64,000 bases of DNA from Corynebacterium minutissimum (GTDB lineage Bacteria > Actinomycetota > Actinomycetes > Mycobacteriales > Mycobacteriaceae): the NCBI RefSeq assembly GCF_016889765.1, contig NZ_CP069533.1, forward strand, positions 1,674,001-1,738,000, read 5' to 3'. This document shows, piece by piece, positions 8,483 to 16,344 of the stretch. The stretch's first letter is position 1, and each line of letters starts with the position of its first letter. The notes below the pieces were generated by a model. It did no database searches. It worked only from the letters and a program-made list of their open reading frames with translations, and had not been told where the DNA came from. The position numbers and the translations under genes were made by a program.

Positions 8483-9380
8483 GGTGGGCTCCTTCGCCGA
8501 ACGGGGTAATGGTAATGGCACGCAACGGGGCCGGCCGGGGAACGTCCACTCGGCGGGTGAAGTCCGCCGAGGGGCGAATCTCTACCGGCCGCAGAGCGCT
8601 GGGCTGGGGCGCGGACACGCGGCGCGGTTGTATCGGGTGGGGTGCTTCGACCGAACGCGGCGGAACCGGCCGGGGTGTCTCAACGCGCTGCAGGCGGAAT
8701 TCACCAGGCATCTCCACCGGCCGCACGGGCACAGGCGGGGGAGTGTGGACGTCGCGCAGGCGCTGCTGGGGAGCAGTGCTGATAGGCCGCAATTCCTCGT
8801 AGCGCTGCGTCGAAGGGGCAAAGCCGGAGGTCCGCACGGGGGCATCGCCTAGCAATCCCACCGACCGCACGGCTGTTTCCGCGGGAGCCTCAACGCCTCG
8901 CACCGCAGGCGGGGTAGGAGTTGCAATCTGACGCACCGCCACCCCGCGCGAGGTCGTGACGGGCCTAAGCTCACGGGGTGACACGGAGGCCGGAACACGC
9001 GCAGCAAGCGGCGAGCGTGCGGCCACCTCAAGTGCTGACGTGCGCTCGCCAGCCACCGCGCCACCAACGGTCACGTTGACGCGGGTCGTCCGGAAGCCAG
9101 TGAAATCCTGCACGGCCTCCGAAATTGCAGTGCGCACTGCCGACGCCACATCAGTCACCGGCGACGGCCAGTACACGGCAATGTCCGCATCAACCGCCAC
9201 GACCTTCGTATCCGGGTCCATCTGCGCCATAACACGCGGAAAGGCTCGGCCAGCGAGGCCGGCCAGTTTGGCGTCGACAGCCGCGGTTCCCGGCACACTG
9301 GCAATGGCGGAGCTAATCACCTTCTCCATTGCCCGCAGTGAGAATTGGGTACGGCCTGCGTCGTCGAACGGAGTCGTCAC
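8475..9380 (-). CDS. Asp23/Gls24-like protein with RxVxxPxP repeat tail
   Basis: The first 125 of 301 residues resemble the Asp23/Gls24 fold (VISSAIASVPGTAAVDAKL, then VDADIAVYWPSP and TRVNVTVGG). The rest is a low-complexity tail of about 175 residues built from a degenerate unit of about 11 residues, R-x-V-x-x-P-x-P plus three, for example RSVEAPHPIQP, RRVSAPQPSAL and RRVDVPRPAPL. I know of no described function for such a tail; it may be a disordered, basic, Pro-rich binding region. The gene starts with GTG overlapping the previous stop by 1 bp and overlaps the next gene by 8 bp. Confidence 0.6.
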   Translation of the reverse strand: MTTPFDDAGRTQFSLRAMEKVISSAIASVPGTAAVDAKLAGLAGRAFPRVMAQMDPDTKVVAVDADIAVYWPSPVTDVASAVRTAISEAVQDFTGFRTTRVNVTVGGAVAGERTSALEVAARSPLAARVPASVSPRELRPVTTSRGVAVRQIATPTPPAVRGVEAPAETAVRSVGLLGDAPVRTSGFAPSTQRYEELRPISTAPQQRLRDVHTPPPVPVRPVEMPGEFRLQRVETPRPVPPRSVEAPHPIQPRRVSAPQPSALRPVEIRPSADFTRRVDVPRPAPLRAITITPFGEGAHHE

Positions 9381-9574
9381 TAGCCTTGGCCTCTATCCTG
9401 GCCAACCACGCCTTTCCATACGGCGGTGAGGTCGATGCGGCCGTCGAAGTGCGCGCCAACCACGCCGCCAATCGCGGCCAAAAGAACCGCGAGAACGACG
9501 TACCAGACGCCGAGGTAGATGAAAAAGGCGAGAACCAAGCCGGCGAGAACGCCGAGGGAGGTGTAATTCTTCAT
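9380..9574 (-). CDS. small DUF2273-type membrane protein
   Basis: A 64-residue protein with one or two hydrophobic helices between residues 5 and 42 and a short polar tail (FDGRIDLTAVWKGVVGQ). Small DUF2273 proteins are regular partners of Asp23 genes in Gram-positive bacteria, and position and architecture agree here. It overlaps the next gene by 1 bp and follows the previous one by 9 bp, so it is the third gene of the operon. It is probably an integral membrane partner or anchor for the Asp23-like proteins, which is an inference. Confidence 0.65.
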   Translation of the reverse strand: MKNYTSLGVLAGLVLAFFIYLGVWYVVLAVLLAAIGGVVGAHFDGRIDLTAVWKGVVGQDRGQG

Positions 9575-9583
9575 GGTTTTCCT

Positions 9584-9922
9584 TTAGTTCTGTGGGGAGG
9601 CAGCAGGGCTGTCAACTGCATCGGCGAAGACCACGTCCACGGTGCGTGCGGCGGGCCACGTGCTGTGGACGGTGTCCCGGATGGCGTCGCCAAGCTCGGC
9701 GAGGACGACCTCGCTCCTCACATCGACGACGACGTGCAGCTCGAGGTGGGTATCATCGCGCGGTGAGGGCCGGGAGATGCCGTGGACTCGCTTGCCCGGG
9801 AAGAGCAGGGCCACTTCGCCGAATCTGCCGGGGCTGAGCTTGGCGACGCCCCTCAGTCCCGTCACCGCCTCCACAATCGCCCGCGCGTCCTCCGCTGTAA
9901 GTCGTGGGGTCTGCTGACTCAC
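9584..9922 (-). CDS. short Asp23-like protein
   Basis: This 112-residue soluble protein has the pattern of the Asp23/Gls24 fold (ARAIVEAVTGLRGVAKLSPG, then LELHVVVDVRSEVVLAELGDAIRDTVHSTW) but lacks the Gly-rich N-terminal segment of the larger member encoded upstream. It starts with GTG directly after the upstream stop codon, so translation is coupled. It is a likely duplicated and diverged Asp23 paralogue and may mix with the other copies. Confidence in the family is moderate because the match rests on pattern only. Confidence 0.55.
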   Translation of the reverse strand: MSQQTPRLTAEDARAIVEAVTGLRGVAKLSPGRFGEVALLFPGKRVHGISRPSPRDDTHLELHVVVDVRSEVVLAELGDAIRDTVHSTWPAARTVDVVFADAVDSPAASPQN

Positions 9923-10411
9923 TTAAGCCTGGCCCTGCGTGACGGCCGGGGTGGTGTCCTCGGACTCTTGCTCCTCGCGCGGCAGCTTGACATCGTGGAC
10001 TACCACGTCGACGCGGTCCACGGACAGGCCCGTCATGCGCTCCACGGCATTCATGATGTTGCGGCGAATGGCCTCAGCCAGCTCGTGAATGGCAACGCCG
10101 TACTCAGCGATGATGGCGATGTCAATGGAAGCCGTGCCGTTGGCAACCTCTACGGACACACCCTGACGGACATCCTCGGAGGCGCCGAAGGACTCACGGA
10201 TGGAGCCCATCATGCGGGCACCACCGCCGCCCAGGGCGGCCACGCCGGAGACCTCGCGAGCAGCGATACCAGCGATCTTGGATACCACGACGTCGTCAAT
10301 GCGGGTGGTGCCGAACTCCGTCTCCAGGTTCTTGTTGCGTTCCGGGGCGGTTGCCGGGGTGGCGGCTTCAGTCTTCTCAGCAACGTCCTTCGGGGTGGTG
10401 TTTTCAGCCAT
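9923..10411 (-). CDS. Asp23/Gls24 family envelope stress protein
   Basis: The 162-residue product is a clear family member: RIDDVVVSKIAGIAAREVSGVAAL, GVSVEVANGTASIDIAIIAEYGVAI and NIMNAVERMTGLSVDRVDVVVHDV are the typical blocks. Ala/Glu/Thr-rich tails at both ends look disordered. Asp23 is an abundant cytoplasmic protein that localises at the membrane and responds to cell-wall stress in S. aureus. This is the first gene of a six-gene minus-strand operon, with GAGGGA before its ATG. No clear -35/-10 pair could be fixed upstream, although an alternative sigma factor would be plausible. Confidence 0.8.
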   Translation of the reverse strand: MAENTTPKDVAEKTEAATPATAPERNKNLETEFGTTRIDDVVVSKIAGIAAREVSGVAALGGGGARMMGSIRESFGASEDVRQGVSVEVANGTASIDIAIIAEYGVAIHELAEAIRRNIMNAVERMTGLSVDRVDVVVHDVKLPREEQESEDTTPAVTQGQA

Positions 10412-11072
10412 GGTGAATCCCTCTCAGTTCTCGGGGTGGGGTGATCTAGTCGGGCGGCACATGCCCGCTATCCCCGAGCTTATCCCTGAACTACGACTTT
10501 GTCGGGTCGAGAGCCAAACTTTAGTTGAAACGTGATTTTAGGCACGGTTTTCGTAGCGGTTTGGAAAACGGGAGGCTACATGCTTAAATACAGGGGTTGC
10601 TTTAACACAGCAACGTAACCGCAGGCACAAGCTTGTAGGGCGTTGTTGCTGGTAAAGCGAACATGACACCTTTGTTGTGGGGCTTGGATGAGTCGCACTC
10701 GAAGGTCATCTGATCGGGCTAGGTCCGCGTTTGAGCAGAGACACCCCCGAGACGATGGACCGGAGAAGGAGCATGGCAAATAAACAGCGGCAGTATATGA
10801 ATAAGACTTTGGTTGCAGATCTGTGATCGAACGCCCCAGTCTTCTTCCTATTGACTTTGACTACGGGTCTTGTACCCCGTCATGAGCACTGCACGGGCTG
10901 GGCATTTGCCTAGCGCTGTATCTCATGGTCGTCATGACAGTCAGACAACTGGCGTTGTGCCAAGGCTCCAGCCCGGACAACGTTATAGAGAAATCGAGAA
11001 GCAATTTCCCACCGCTTCACGCCCCGGAAAGGCCGGGAATGTGAAAGTGGGGAAGCGAGGAAGAGGATAAGC
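10412..11072. other. intergenic region between the Asp23 operon and the S10 operon
   Basis: About 660 bp hold the divergent control regions of both operons. No convincing gene was found. A hairpin GTTGCT/AGCAAC lies near 10597-10615. A double TTGACT (10851-10862) precedes an ACGGG...CCCGT stem but has no good -10, so no promoter is called for rpsJ. GAGGAAGAGGA just before 11073 is the rpsJ ribosome-binding site. A leader of the S10 type, able to regulate the operon, is possible. Confidence 0.35.
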
Positions 11073-11378
11073 GTGGCGGGACAAAAGATCCGCATTCGGC
11101 TGAAGGCCTACGACCACGAGGCTATCGACGCTTCTGCAAAGAAGATCGTTGAGACCGTAACCCGTACGGGTGCTCGTGTTGTTGGTCCGGTGCCGCTCCC
11201 AACCGAGAAGAACGTATACGCCGTTATTCGTTCTCCGCACAAGTACAAGGACTCTCGCGAGCACTTCGAGATGCGCACTCACAAGCGCCTCATCGACATT
11301 CTCGACCCGACCCCGAAGACCGTTGACGCTCTTATGCGCATCGACCTTCCGGCAAGCGTCGACGTGAATATCCAGTAA
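11073..11378 (+). CDS. rpsJ: 30S ribosomal protein S10
   Basis: S10 is a 3' major-domain protein of the 30S subunit and, in bacteria studied, also the NusE component of antitermination complexes. The 101-residue product has the family signature KIRIRLKAYDHEAID near the start and REHFEMRTHKRLIDILDPTPKTV near the end. The GTG start follows GAGGAAGAGGA. It heads an eleven-gene operon that continues to rpsQ with short gaps and overlaps. Confidence 0.98.
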   Translation: MAGQKIRIRLKAYDHEAIDASAKKIVETVTRTGARVVGPVPLPTEKNVYAVIRSPHKYKDSREHFEMRTHKRLIDILDPTPKTVDALMRIDLPASVDVNIQ

Positions 11379-11413
11379 GCGATCGACACAACGTATTTGG
11401 TGGAGAACTAATT

Positions 11414-12070
11414 ATGAGTGAAAACGAGATCAAGGGCATTCTGGGCACCAAGCTCGGCATGACCCAGGTCTTCGACGAGGAGAACCGCGTTGTGCCGGTC
11501 ACCGTCGTCGAGGCTGGGCCGTGCGTGGTTACCCAGATCCGCACGAAAGAAACCGATGGCTACGACGCCATCCAGATTGCCTTCGGTGAGAAGGACCCGC
11601 GCAAGGCCAACAAGCCGGCCGCTGGTCACTTCAAGAAGGCTGGCGTGACCCCGCGCCGCCACGTGGCTGAAATCCGCATGGATGACACCTCTGCATACGA
11701 GGTGGGCCAGGAGGTCAAGGTGGATATCTTCGAGGGCGTGACCTTCGTTGACGTCACCGGCACCACCAAGGGCCACGGCTACGCCGGCGCCATGAAGCGC
11801 CACGGCTTCGCAGGCCAGGGCGCTGCCCACGGTAACCAGGCTGCTCACCGCCGCGTCGGCGGTATCGGCGGCGCTTCGTTCCCGGGCCGCGTCTTCAAGG
11901 GTAAGCGCATGGCTGGCCGCATGGGCCAGGACCGCGTGACCACCCAGAACCTGAAGATTCAGAAGATTGATGCCGAGTCCAACCTGCTGCTCATCAAGGG
12001 CGCTGTCCCTGGTGCGCGCGGTGGCCTCGTCACCGTTAAGACCGCAGTGAAGGGCGGTGCACACGCATGA
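11414..12070 (+). CDS. rplC: 50S ribosomal protein L3
   Basis: L3 is an early 50S assembly protein whose loop reaches the peptidyl-transferase centre. The 218-residue product has the conserved GILGTKLGMTQVFDE start and the RVFKGKRMAGRMG core. The Gln that is methylated in Escherichia coli L3 is replaced in the segment GGIGGASFPGRV, as I recall in other actinobacteria. It ends within the start of rplD (4-bp ATGA overlap), showing coupling. Confidence 0.98.
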   Translation: MSENEIKGILGTKLGMTQVFDEENRVVPVTVVEAGPCVVTQIRTKETDGYDAIQIAFGEKDPRKANKPAAGHFKKAGVTPRRHVAEIRMDDTSAYEVGQEVKVDIFEGVTFVDVTGTTKGHGYAGAMKRHGFAGQGAAHGNQAAHRRVGGIGGASFPGRVFKGKRMAGRMGQDRVTTQNLKIQKIDAESNLLLIKGAVPGARGGLVTVKTAVKGGAHA

Positions 12071-12729
12071 GCAACCTCAAGCTAGACGTCCAGACCGCTG
12101 ACGGTAAGACCAACGGCTCTGTTGAGCTGCCGGCCGAGCTCTTTGACACTGAAGCATCCATCGCTTTGATGCACCAGGTTGTCAACGCTCAGCTCGCTGC
12201 TGCTCGCCAGGGCACCCACAAGACCAAGACTCGCGGCGAGGTCCGCGGCGGTGGCCGTAAGCCGTTCCGCCAGAAGGGCACCGGTCGCGCCCGCCAGGGC
12301 TCCATCCGTGCACCGCACTACACCGGCGGTGGCACCGTGCATGGCCCGGTTCCGCGCGACTACTCCCAGCGCACCCCGAAGCGCATGATCAAGGCTGCTC
12401 TCTACGGTGCACTGTCTGACCGTGCACGTAACGAGCGCATCCACGTCATCGAGGAGCTCGTCCCGGGTCAGACCCCGTCCACCAAGCAGGCCAAGGCCTT
12501 CATCGAGCGCCTCACCGACCGCAAGAACGTTCTTCTGGTCATCGGCCGCGAGGACATTAATGCTCGCCGCAGCGCCAACAACCTGCCGAACGTCCAGATC
12601 TTGGACGCCGGCCAGCTGAACACCTACGACGTCCTCTACTCGGACGACGTTGTGTTCTCCGTTGAGGCTCTGCACACCTTCGTCGAGCGCGCCACCGGCG
12701 CCGCCGAGGAAGCTAAGGAGGAGAAGTAA
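12067..12729 (+). CDS. rplD: 50S ribosomal protein L4
   Basis: L4 binds 23S rRNA domain I and lines the exit tunnel; in E. coli it also represses its own operon. The 220-residue product contains the tunnel loop KTRGEVRGGGRKPFRQKGTG and RARQGSIRAPHYTGGG, where macrolide-resistance changes can occur; nothing unusual is visible. The C-terminal tail is Glu/Ala-rich. It overlaps rplC by 4 bp and rplW by 1 bp. Confidence 0.98.
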   Translation: MSNLKLDVQTADGKTNGSVELPAELFDTEASIALMHQVVNAQLAAARQGTHKTKTRGEVRGGGRKPFRQKGTGRARQGSIRAPHYTGGGTVHGPVPRDYSQRTPKRMIKAALYGALSDRARNERIHVIEELVPGQTPSTKQAKAFIERLTDRKNVLLVIGREDINARRSANNLPNVQILDAGQLNTYDVLYSDDVVFSVEALHTFVERATGAAEEAKEEK

Positions 12730-13034
12730 TGGCTAAGCTCGCTAACCCGCGCGACGTCATCATCGCACCGGTTGTGTCCGAGAAGTCCTACGGCCTGATG
12801 GAGCAGAACGTCTACACGTTCTACGTCTCCACGGACTCCAACAAGACCCAGATTAAAGATGCCGTAGAGCAGATCTTCGGCGTGAAGGTTGCTTCCGTCA
12901 ACACCGTCAACCGTGCAGGTAAGCGCAAGCGCACCCGCACCGGTTACGGTCAGCGTAAGTCCACCAAGCGCGCCTACGTGACGCTCCGTGAAGGCAGCGA
13001 CTCCATCGACGTCTTCGGCGGTTCTGCTAGCTAG
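12729..13034 (+). CDS. rplW: 50S ribosomal protein L23
   Basis: L23 lies at the tunnel exit and is the docking site for trigger factor and the signal recognition particle. The 101-residue product carries NPRDVIIAPVVSEKSYGLM and the KRTRTGYGQRKSTKRAYVTL basic loop of the family. Its ATG overlaps the stop codon of rplD by 1 bp. Length and motifs are normal. Confidence 0.98.
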   Translation: MAKLANPRDVIIAPVVSEKSYGLMEQNVYTFYVSTDSNKTQIKDAVEQIFGVKVASVNTVNRAGKRKRTRTGYGQRKSTKRAYVTLREGSDSIDVFGGSAS

Positions 13035-13073
13035 CAGAACGGCTTAAAGAGCCGATAAGGAAAAGGAAGAATT

Positions 13074-13910
13074 ATGGCTATTCGTAAGTACAAGCCGACA
13101 ACTCCGGGTCGCCGCGCATCCTCCGTGTCTCAGTTCGAGGAAATCACTCGTTCCACTCCGGAGAAGTCCCTGCTGCGCCCGCTGAGCAAGACTGGTGGTC
13201 GTAACAACTACGGCCGCATCACCACCCGCCACATCGGCGGTGGCCACAAGCGCCGTTACCGTCTCATCGACTTCCGTCGTACCGACAAGGACGGCATCCC
13301 TGCAAAGGTCGCTCACATCGAGTACGACCCGAACCGTACCGCTAACATCGCCCTGCTGCACTACGCAGATGGCGAGAAGCGCTACATCATCGCCCCGAAG
13401 GGCCTGAAGCAGGGCACCGTCGTCGAGTCCGGCCCGAACGCAGATATCAAGGTGGGCAACAACCTGCCGCTGCGCAACATCCCGACCGGTACCACCATCC
13501 ACGCTGTGGAGCTCAAGCCGGGCGCTGGCGCTAAGCTGGCTCGCTCCGCTGGTGCCTCCATCCAGCTGCTGGGTAAGGAAGGCAAGTACGCCATCCTGCG
13601 TATGCCGTCCTCCGAGATCCGTCGCGTCGACATCCGTTGCCGCGCCACCGTCGGTGAGGTTGGCAATGCCGAGCAGATGAACATCCGCTGGGGCAAGGCC
13701 GGCCGTATGCGCTGGAAGGGCGTCCGCCCGACCGTCCGCGGTGTCGTTATGAACCCGGTCGACCACCCGCACGGTGGTGGTGAGGGTAAGACCTCGGGTG
13801 GTCGCCACCCGGTGTCGCCGTGGGGCCACAAGGAAGGCCGCACCCGCAACCCGAACCGTTACTCGAACAACATGATCGTGCGCCGTCGTCGCCCGAACAA
13901 GAAGCGCTAA
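13074..13910 (+). CDS. rplB: 50S ribosomal protein L2
   Basis: L2 is the conserved protein closest to the peptidyl-transferase centre and supports subunit association. The 278-residue product has MAIRKYKPTTPGRR at the start and the key MNPVDHPHGGGEG loop with the invariant His. It ends in a strongly basic tail. AAGGAAAAGGAAG serves as ribosome-binding site; the gap to rplW is 39 bp and to rpsS 13 bp. Confidence 0.98.
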   Translation: MAIRKYKPTTPGRRASSVSQFEEITRSTPEKSLLRPLSKTGGRNNYGRITTRHIGGGHKRRYRLIDFRRTDKDGIPAKVAHIEYDPNRTANIALLHYADGEKRYIIAPKGLKQGTVVESGPNADIKVGNNLPLRNIPTGTTIHAVELKPGAGAKLARSAGASIQLLGKEGKYAILRMPSSEIRRVDIRCRATVGEVGNAEQMNIRWGKAGRMRWKGVRPTVRGVVMNPVDHPHGGGEGKTSGGRHPVSPWGHKEGRTRNPNRYSNNMIVRRRRPNKKR

Positions 13911-13923
13911 GAGGAGGTAAACA

Positions 13924-14202
13924 ATGCCACGCAGCCTGAAGAAGGGCCCGTTCGTCGATGAGCACCTCCTCAACAAGGTAGATGCTCAGAACGAGGCCGG
14001 CACCAAGCAGGTCATCAAGACCTGGTCTCGCCGCTCCACCATCCTGCCCGACTTCATCGGTCACACCTTCGCCGTCCACGACGGCCGCAAGCATGTGCCG
14101 GTGTTCGTCGAGGACTCCATGGTTGGTCACAAGCTCGGCGAGTTCGCACCCACCAAGACCTTTAAGGGTCACGTCAAGGACGACAAGAAGGGACGTCGAT
14201 AA
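13924..14202 (+). CDS. rpsS: 30S ribosomal protein S19
   Basis: S19 binds the head of the 30S subunit with S13 and contacts A-site tRNA. The 92-residue product begins MPRSLKKGPFVDEHLL and contains KTWSRRSTILPDFIGHTFAVHDGRKHVPV, all family hallmarks. GAGGAGGT stands 7 nt before the ATG, one of the strongest ribosome-binding sites in the operon. Confidence 0.98.
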   Translation: MPRSLKKGPFVDEHLLNKVDAQNEAGTKQVIKTWSRRSTILPDFIGHTFAVHDGRKHVPVFVEDSMVGHKLGEFAPTKTFKGHVKDDKKGRR

Positions 14203-14205
14203 GCG

Positions 14206-14568
14206 ATGAGTGACACCATCACCTCCGCATCTGCAACGGCTCGCTACGTCCGCGTTACCCCGATGAAGGCACGCCGCGTCATCGACTTGGTTCGCGGAAA
14301 GTCCGTATCCGAGGCACTTGCAATCCTGAAGTACGCTCCGCAGGGCGCCGCTAAGCCGGTTGCCAAGGTGGTTGCTTCCGCAGCTGCCAACGCTGAGAAC
14401 AACTTCGGCCTGGATCCGCGCACCCTGGTCATCTCCGAGGCTTACGCCAACGAGGGTCCGACCATGCGTCGTTTCCAGCCGCGCGCACAGGGCCGCGCAT
14501 TCATGATTCGTAAGCGCACCAGCCACATCACCGTGGTTGTCGAGAGCCAGAAGGAAGGGGCCAAGTAA
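14206..14568 (+). CDS. rplV: 50S ribosomal protein L22
   Basis: L22 spans the 50S subunit, and its beta-hairpin forms part of the exit-tunnel constriction. The 120-residue product has ARYVRVTPMKARRVIDLVRG and the hairpin region RRFQPRAQGRAFMIRKRTSHI, typical of the family. It starts 3 bp after rpsS and overlaps rpsC by 1 bp. Confidence 0.98.
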   Translation: MSDTITSASATARYVRVTPMKARRVIDLVRGKSVSEALAILKYAPQGAAKPVAKVVASAAANAENNFGLDPRTLVISEAYANEGPTMRRFQPRAQGRAFMIRKRTSHITVVVESQKEGAK

Positions 14569-15314
14569 TGGGCCAGAAGATCCATCCTCACGGCCTACGT
14601 TTGGGCATCACTTCCGACTGGAAGACCCACTGGTACGCCGATAAGGACTACGCCAACTACGTAGCCGAAGACATCAAGATCCGCCAGTACCTGGAGAAGG
14701 GCCTCGACCGCGCCGGCATTGCCGACGTCGTCATCGAGCGCACCCGCGACCGCGTCCGCGTCGACATTCACACCGCCCGCCCGGGCATCGTGATTGGCCG
14801 CCGCGGTGCTGAGGCTGACCGCATCCGCCGCGAGCTCGAGAAGCTCACCGGCAAGATGGTTGCCCTCAACATCCTCGAGGTCAAGCAGGTTGACGCCAAC
14901 GCAACCCTGGTTGCGCAGTCCGTCGCCGAGCAGCTGGTAAACCGCGTGGCTTTCCGCCGCGCAATGCGCAAGGCCATCCAGTCCGCTATGCGCCAGCCGC
15001 AGGTTAAGGGTATTAAGATCCTCCTGTCTGGTCGTCTGGGCGGCGCTGAGATGTCCCGCACCGAGCGCTACCACGAGGGTCGCGTTCCGCTGCACACCCT
15101 TCGCGCCGAGATCGACTACGGCACCGCAGAGGCCCACACCACCTTCGGCCGCATTGGCATCAAGGTGTGGATCTACAAGGGTGACGTTGTCGGTGGCGTG
15201 CGCGAGTCCGAACTGAACGCTCCGGCGCAGGGCCGTGGCCGCGGTGACCGTAACGGTCGTCCGCGTCGTGGTGGCCAGCGTCGTCAGCGCGCACAGCAGA
15301 AGCAGGAGGGCTAA
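14568..15314 (+). CDS. rpsC: 30S ribosomal protein S3
   Basis: S3 forms part of the mRNA entry channel, with a role in helicase activity of the ribosome. The 248-residue product has MGQKIHPHGLRLGITSDW and the KH motif RPGIVIGRRGAEADRIR around residues 70-86, followed by the C-terminal domain. The last 35 residues are an Arg/Gly/Gln-rich basic extension typical of actinobacteria. It overlaps rplV by 1 bp. Confidence 0.98.
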   Translation: MGQKIHPHGLRLGITSDWKTHWYADKDYANYVAEDIKIRQYLEKGLDRAGIADVVIERTRDRVRVDIHTARPGIVIGRRGAEADRIRRELEKLTGKMVALNILEVKQVDANATLVAQSVAEQLVNRVAFRRAMRKAIQSAMRQPQVKGIKILLSGRLGGAEMSRTERYHEGRVPLHTLRAEIDYGTAEAHTTFGRIGIKVWIYKGDVVGGVRESELNAPAQGRGRGDRNGRPRRGGQRRQRAQQKQEG

Positions 15315-15317
15315 TCC

Positions 15318-15734
15318 ATGCTGATTCCTAAGCGCGTCAAGTACCGTCGCCAGCACCGCCCGAACCGCTCGGGTGTGTCCAAGGGCGGTAACCGCATCAA
15401 CTTCGGTGACTACGCCATCCAGGCTCTTGAGCCGGCGTACATCACCAACCGTCAGATTGAGGCCGCACGTATCGCCATCAACCGCCACGTCAAGCGTGGC
15501 GGTAAGGTCTGGATTAACATCTTCCCGGACCGCCCGCTGACCCAGAAGCCGCTCGGTGTTCGTATGGGTTCCGGTAAGGGCCCGGTCGAGAAGTGGGTTG
15601 CCAACGTTAAGCCGGGTCGCGTCCTCTTCGAGATGACCTACCCGAACGAGGAAACCGCCATCGAGGCACTGCGCCGCGCTGGTCAGAAGCTTCCGTGCAA
15701 GGTCCGCATCATCAAGAAGGAGGACCAGTTCTAA
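15318..15734 (+). CDS. rplP: 50S ribosomal protein L16
   Basis: L16 organises the A-site architecture of the 50S subunit. The 138-residue product shows MLIPKRVKYRRQHRP and the GSGKGPVEKWVANVKPG segment. It starts 3 bp after rpsC, and its stop codon overlaps the ATG of rpmC by 1 bp. Confidence 0.98.
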   Translation: MLIPKRVKYRRQHRPNRSGVSKGGNRINFGDYAIQALEPAYITNRQIEAARIAINRHVKRGGKVWINIFPDRPLTQKPLGVRMGSGKGPVEKWVANVKPGRVLFEMTYPNEETAIEALRRAGQKLPCKVRIIKKEDQF

Positions 15735-15964
15735 TGGCTACCGGTACCCCCGCCCACGAGTTCCGTGAGCTCGACAACGCTGAGCTGGAGACCCGCCTGA
15801 AGGACGCGAAGGAAGAGCTCTTCAACCTTCGTTTCCAGAAGGCCACCGGCCAGCTGACCAACAACCGCCGCATCGGCACGGTTAAGCGCGACATCGCCCG
15901 CATCTACACCGTTCTGCGCGAGCGCGAGCTGGGCCTGTCCGTTGCTCCGGGAGCTGAGGCTTAA
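15734..15964 (+). CDS. rpmC: 50S ribosomal protein L29
   Basis: L29 is a small two-helix protein near the tunnel exit, next to L23. The 76-residue product contains the family core ELETRLKDAKEELFNLRFQ and RDIARIYTVLRERE. The ATG at 15734 overlaps the rplP stop; an upstream in-frame ATG at 15695 would lie inside rplP and is not used. The C-terminal ten residues are a short Ala-rich extension. Confidence 0.97.
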   Translation: MATGTPAHEFRELDNAELETRLKDAKEELFNLRFQKATGQLTNNRRIGTVKRDIARIYTVLRERELGLSVAPGAEA

Positions 15965-15966
15965 TC

Positions 15967-16248
15967 ATGAGTGAGGCAAACGTGAACACTAAGAAGGAAA
16001 AGGGCGCTCGCAAGACCCGCACCGGCATCGTTGTCTCCGACAAGATGGACAAGACCATCGTTGTCGAGCTCGAGGACCGCAAGCAGCACGCCCTTTACGG
16101 CAAGATTATGCGCACTAACAAGAAGGTTAAGGCGCACGACGAAGAGAACACCGCCGGCATTGGCGACCGCGTTCTCATCTCCGAGACTCGCCCGCTGTCC
16201 AAGGACAAGCACTTCCGTCTCGTCGAGATCGTGGAGAAGGCTAAGTAA
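15967..16248 (+). CDS. rpsQ: 30S ribosomal protein S17
   Basis: S17 is a primary binder of the 16S 5' domain. The 93-residue product has GIVVSDKMDKTIVVELEDRKQH and the RVLISETRPLSKDKHFRLVEI C-terminal block. It ends the S10 operon and is intact. Its last 34 codons and terminator are present a second time at 18018-18178, because the IS insertion duplicated about 200 bp, so a copy of the normal 3' end remains attached to the functional gene. Confidence 0.98.
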   Translation: MSEANVNTKKEKGARKTRTGIVVSDKMDKTIVVELEDRKQHALYGKIMRTNKKVKAHDEENTAGIGDRVLISETRPLSKDKHFRLVEIVEKAK

Positions 16249-16344
16249 AACCTAGCCCGCCCTACGATGCACGAACCCCGGCACCCCACTCGGTGCCGGG
16301 GTTTTCGCGATCCCAAACGCGGTGCCATTGTGGTATCACTGAGA
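16145..16344. repeat. left copy of a ~200-bp target duplication flanking the IS
   Basis: This stretch is identical, as far as I can compare by eye, to 18018-18217 (offset 1873). It covers the rpsQ 3' end, the operon terminator and the upstream region of the antitoxin gene. Such a long duplication is the known hallmark of IS1549-like elements. The exact end is ambiguous by 1 bp, because a G is shared with the element. Confidence 0.9.
16274..16305 (+). terminator. S10 operon terminator
   Basis: CCCCGGCACC at 16276-16285 pairs with GGTGCCGGGG at 16292-16301 around a 6-nt loop, followed by TTTT. It is a very strong intrinsic terminator after rpsQ and lies inside the duplicated segment, so a second copy occurs at 18147-18178. 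Confidence 0.85.

Noticed and set aside
10576..10779. A 67-codon minus-strand frame upstream of rpsJ
   Set aside because: Composition is unlike neighbouring genes, there is no ribosome-binding site, and no feature of a known small protein.
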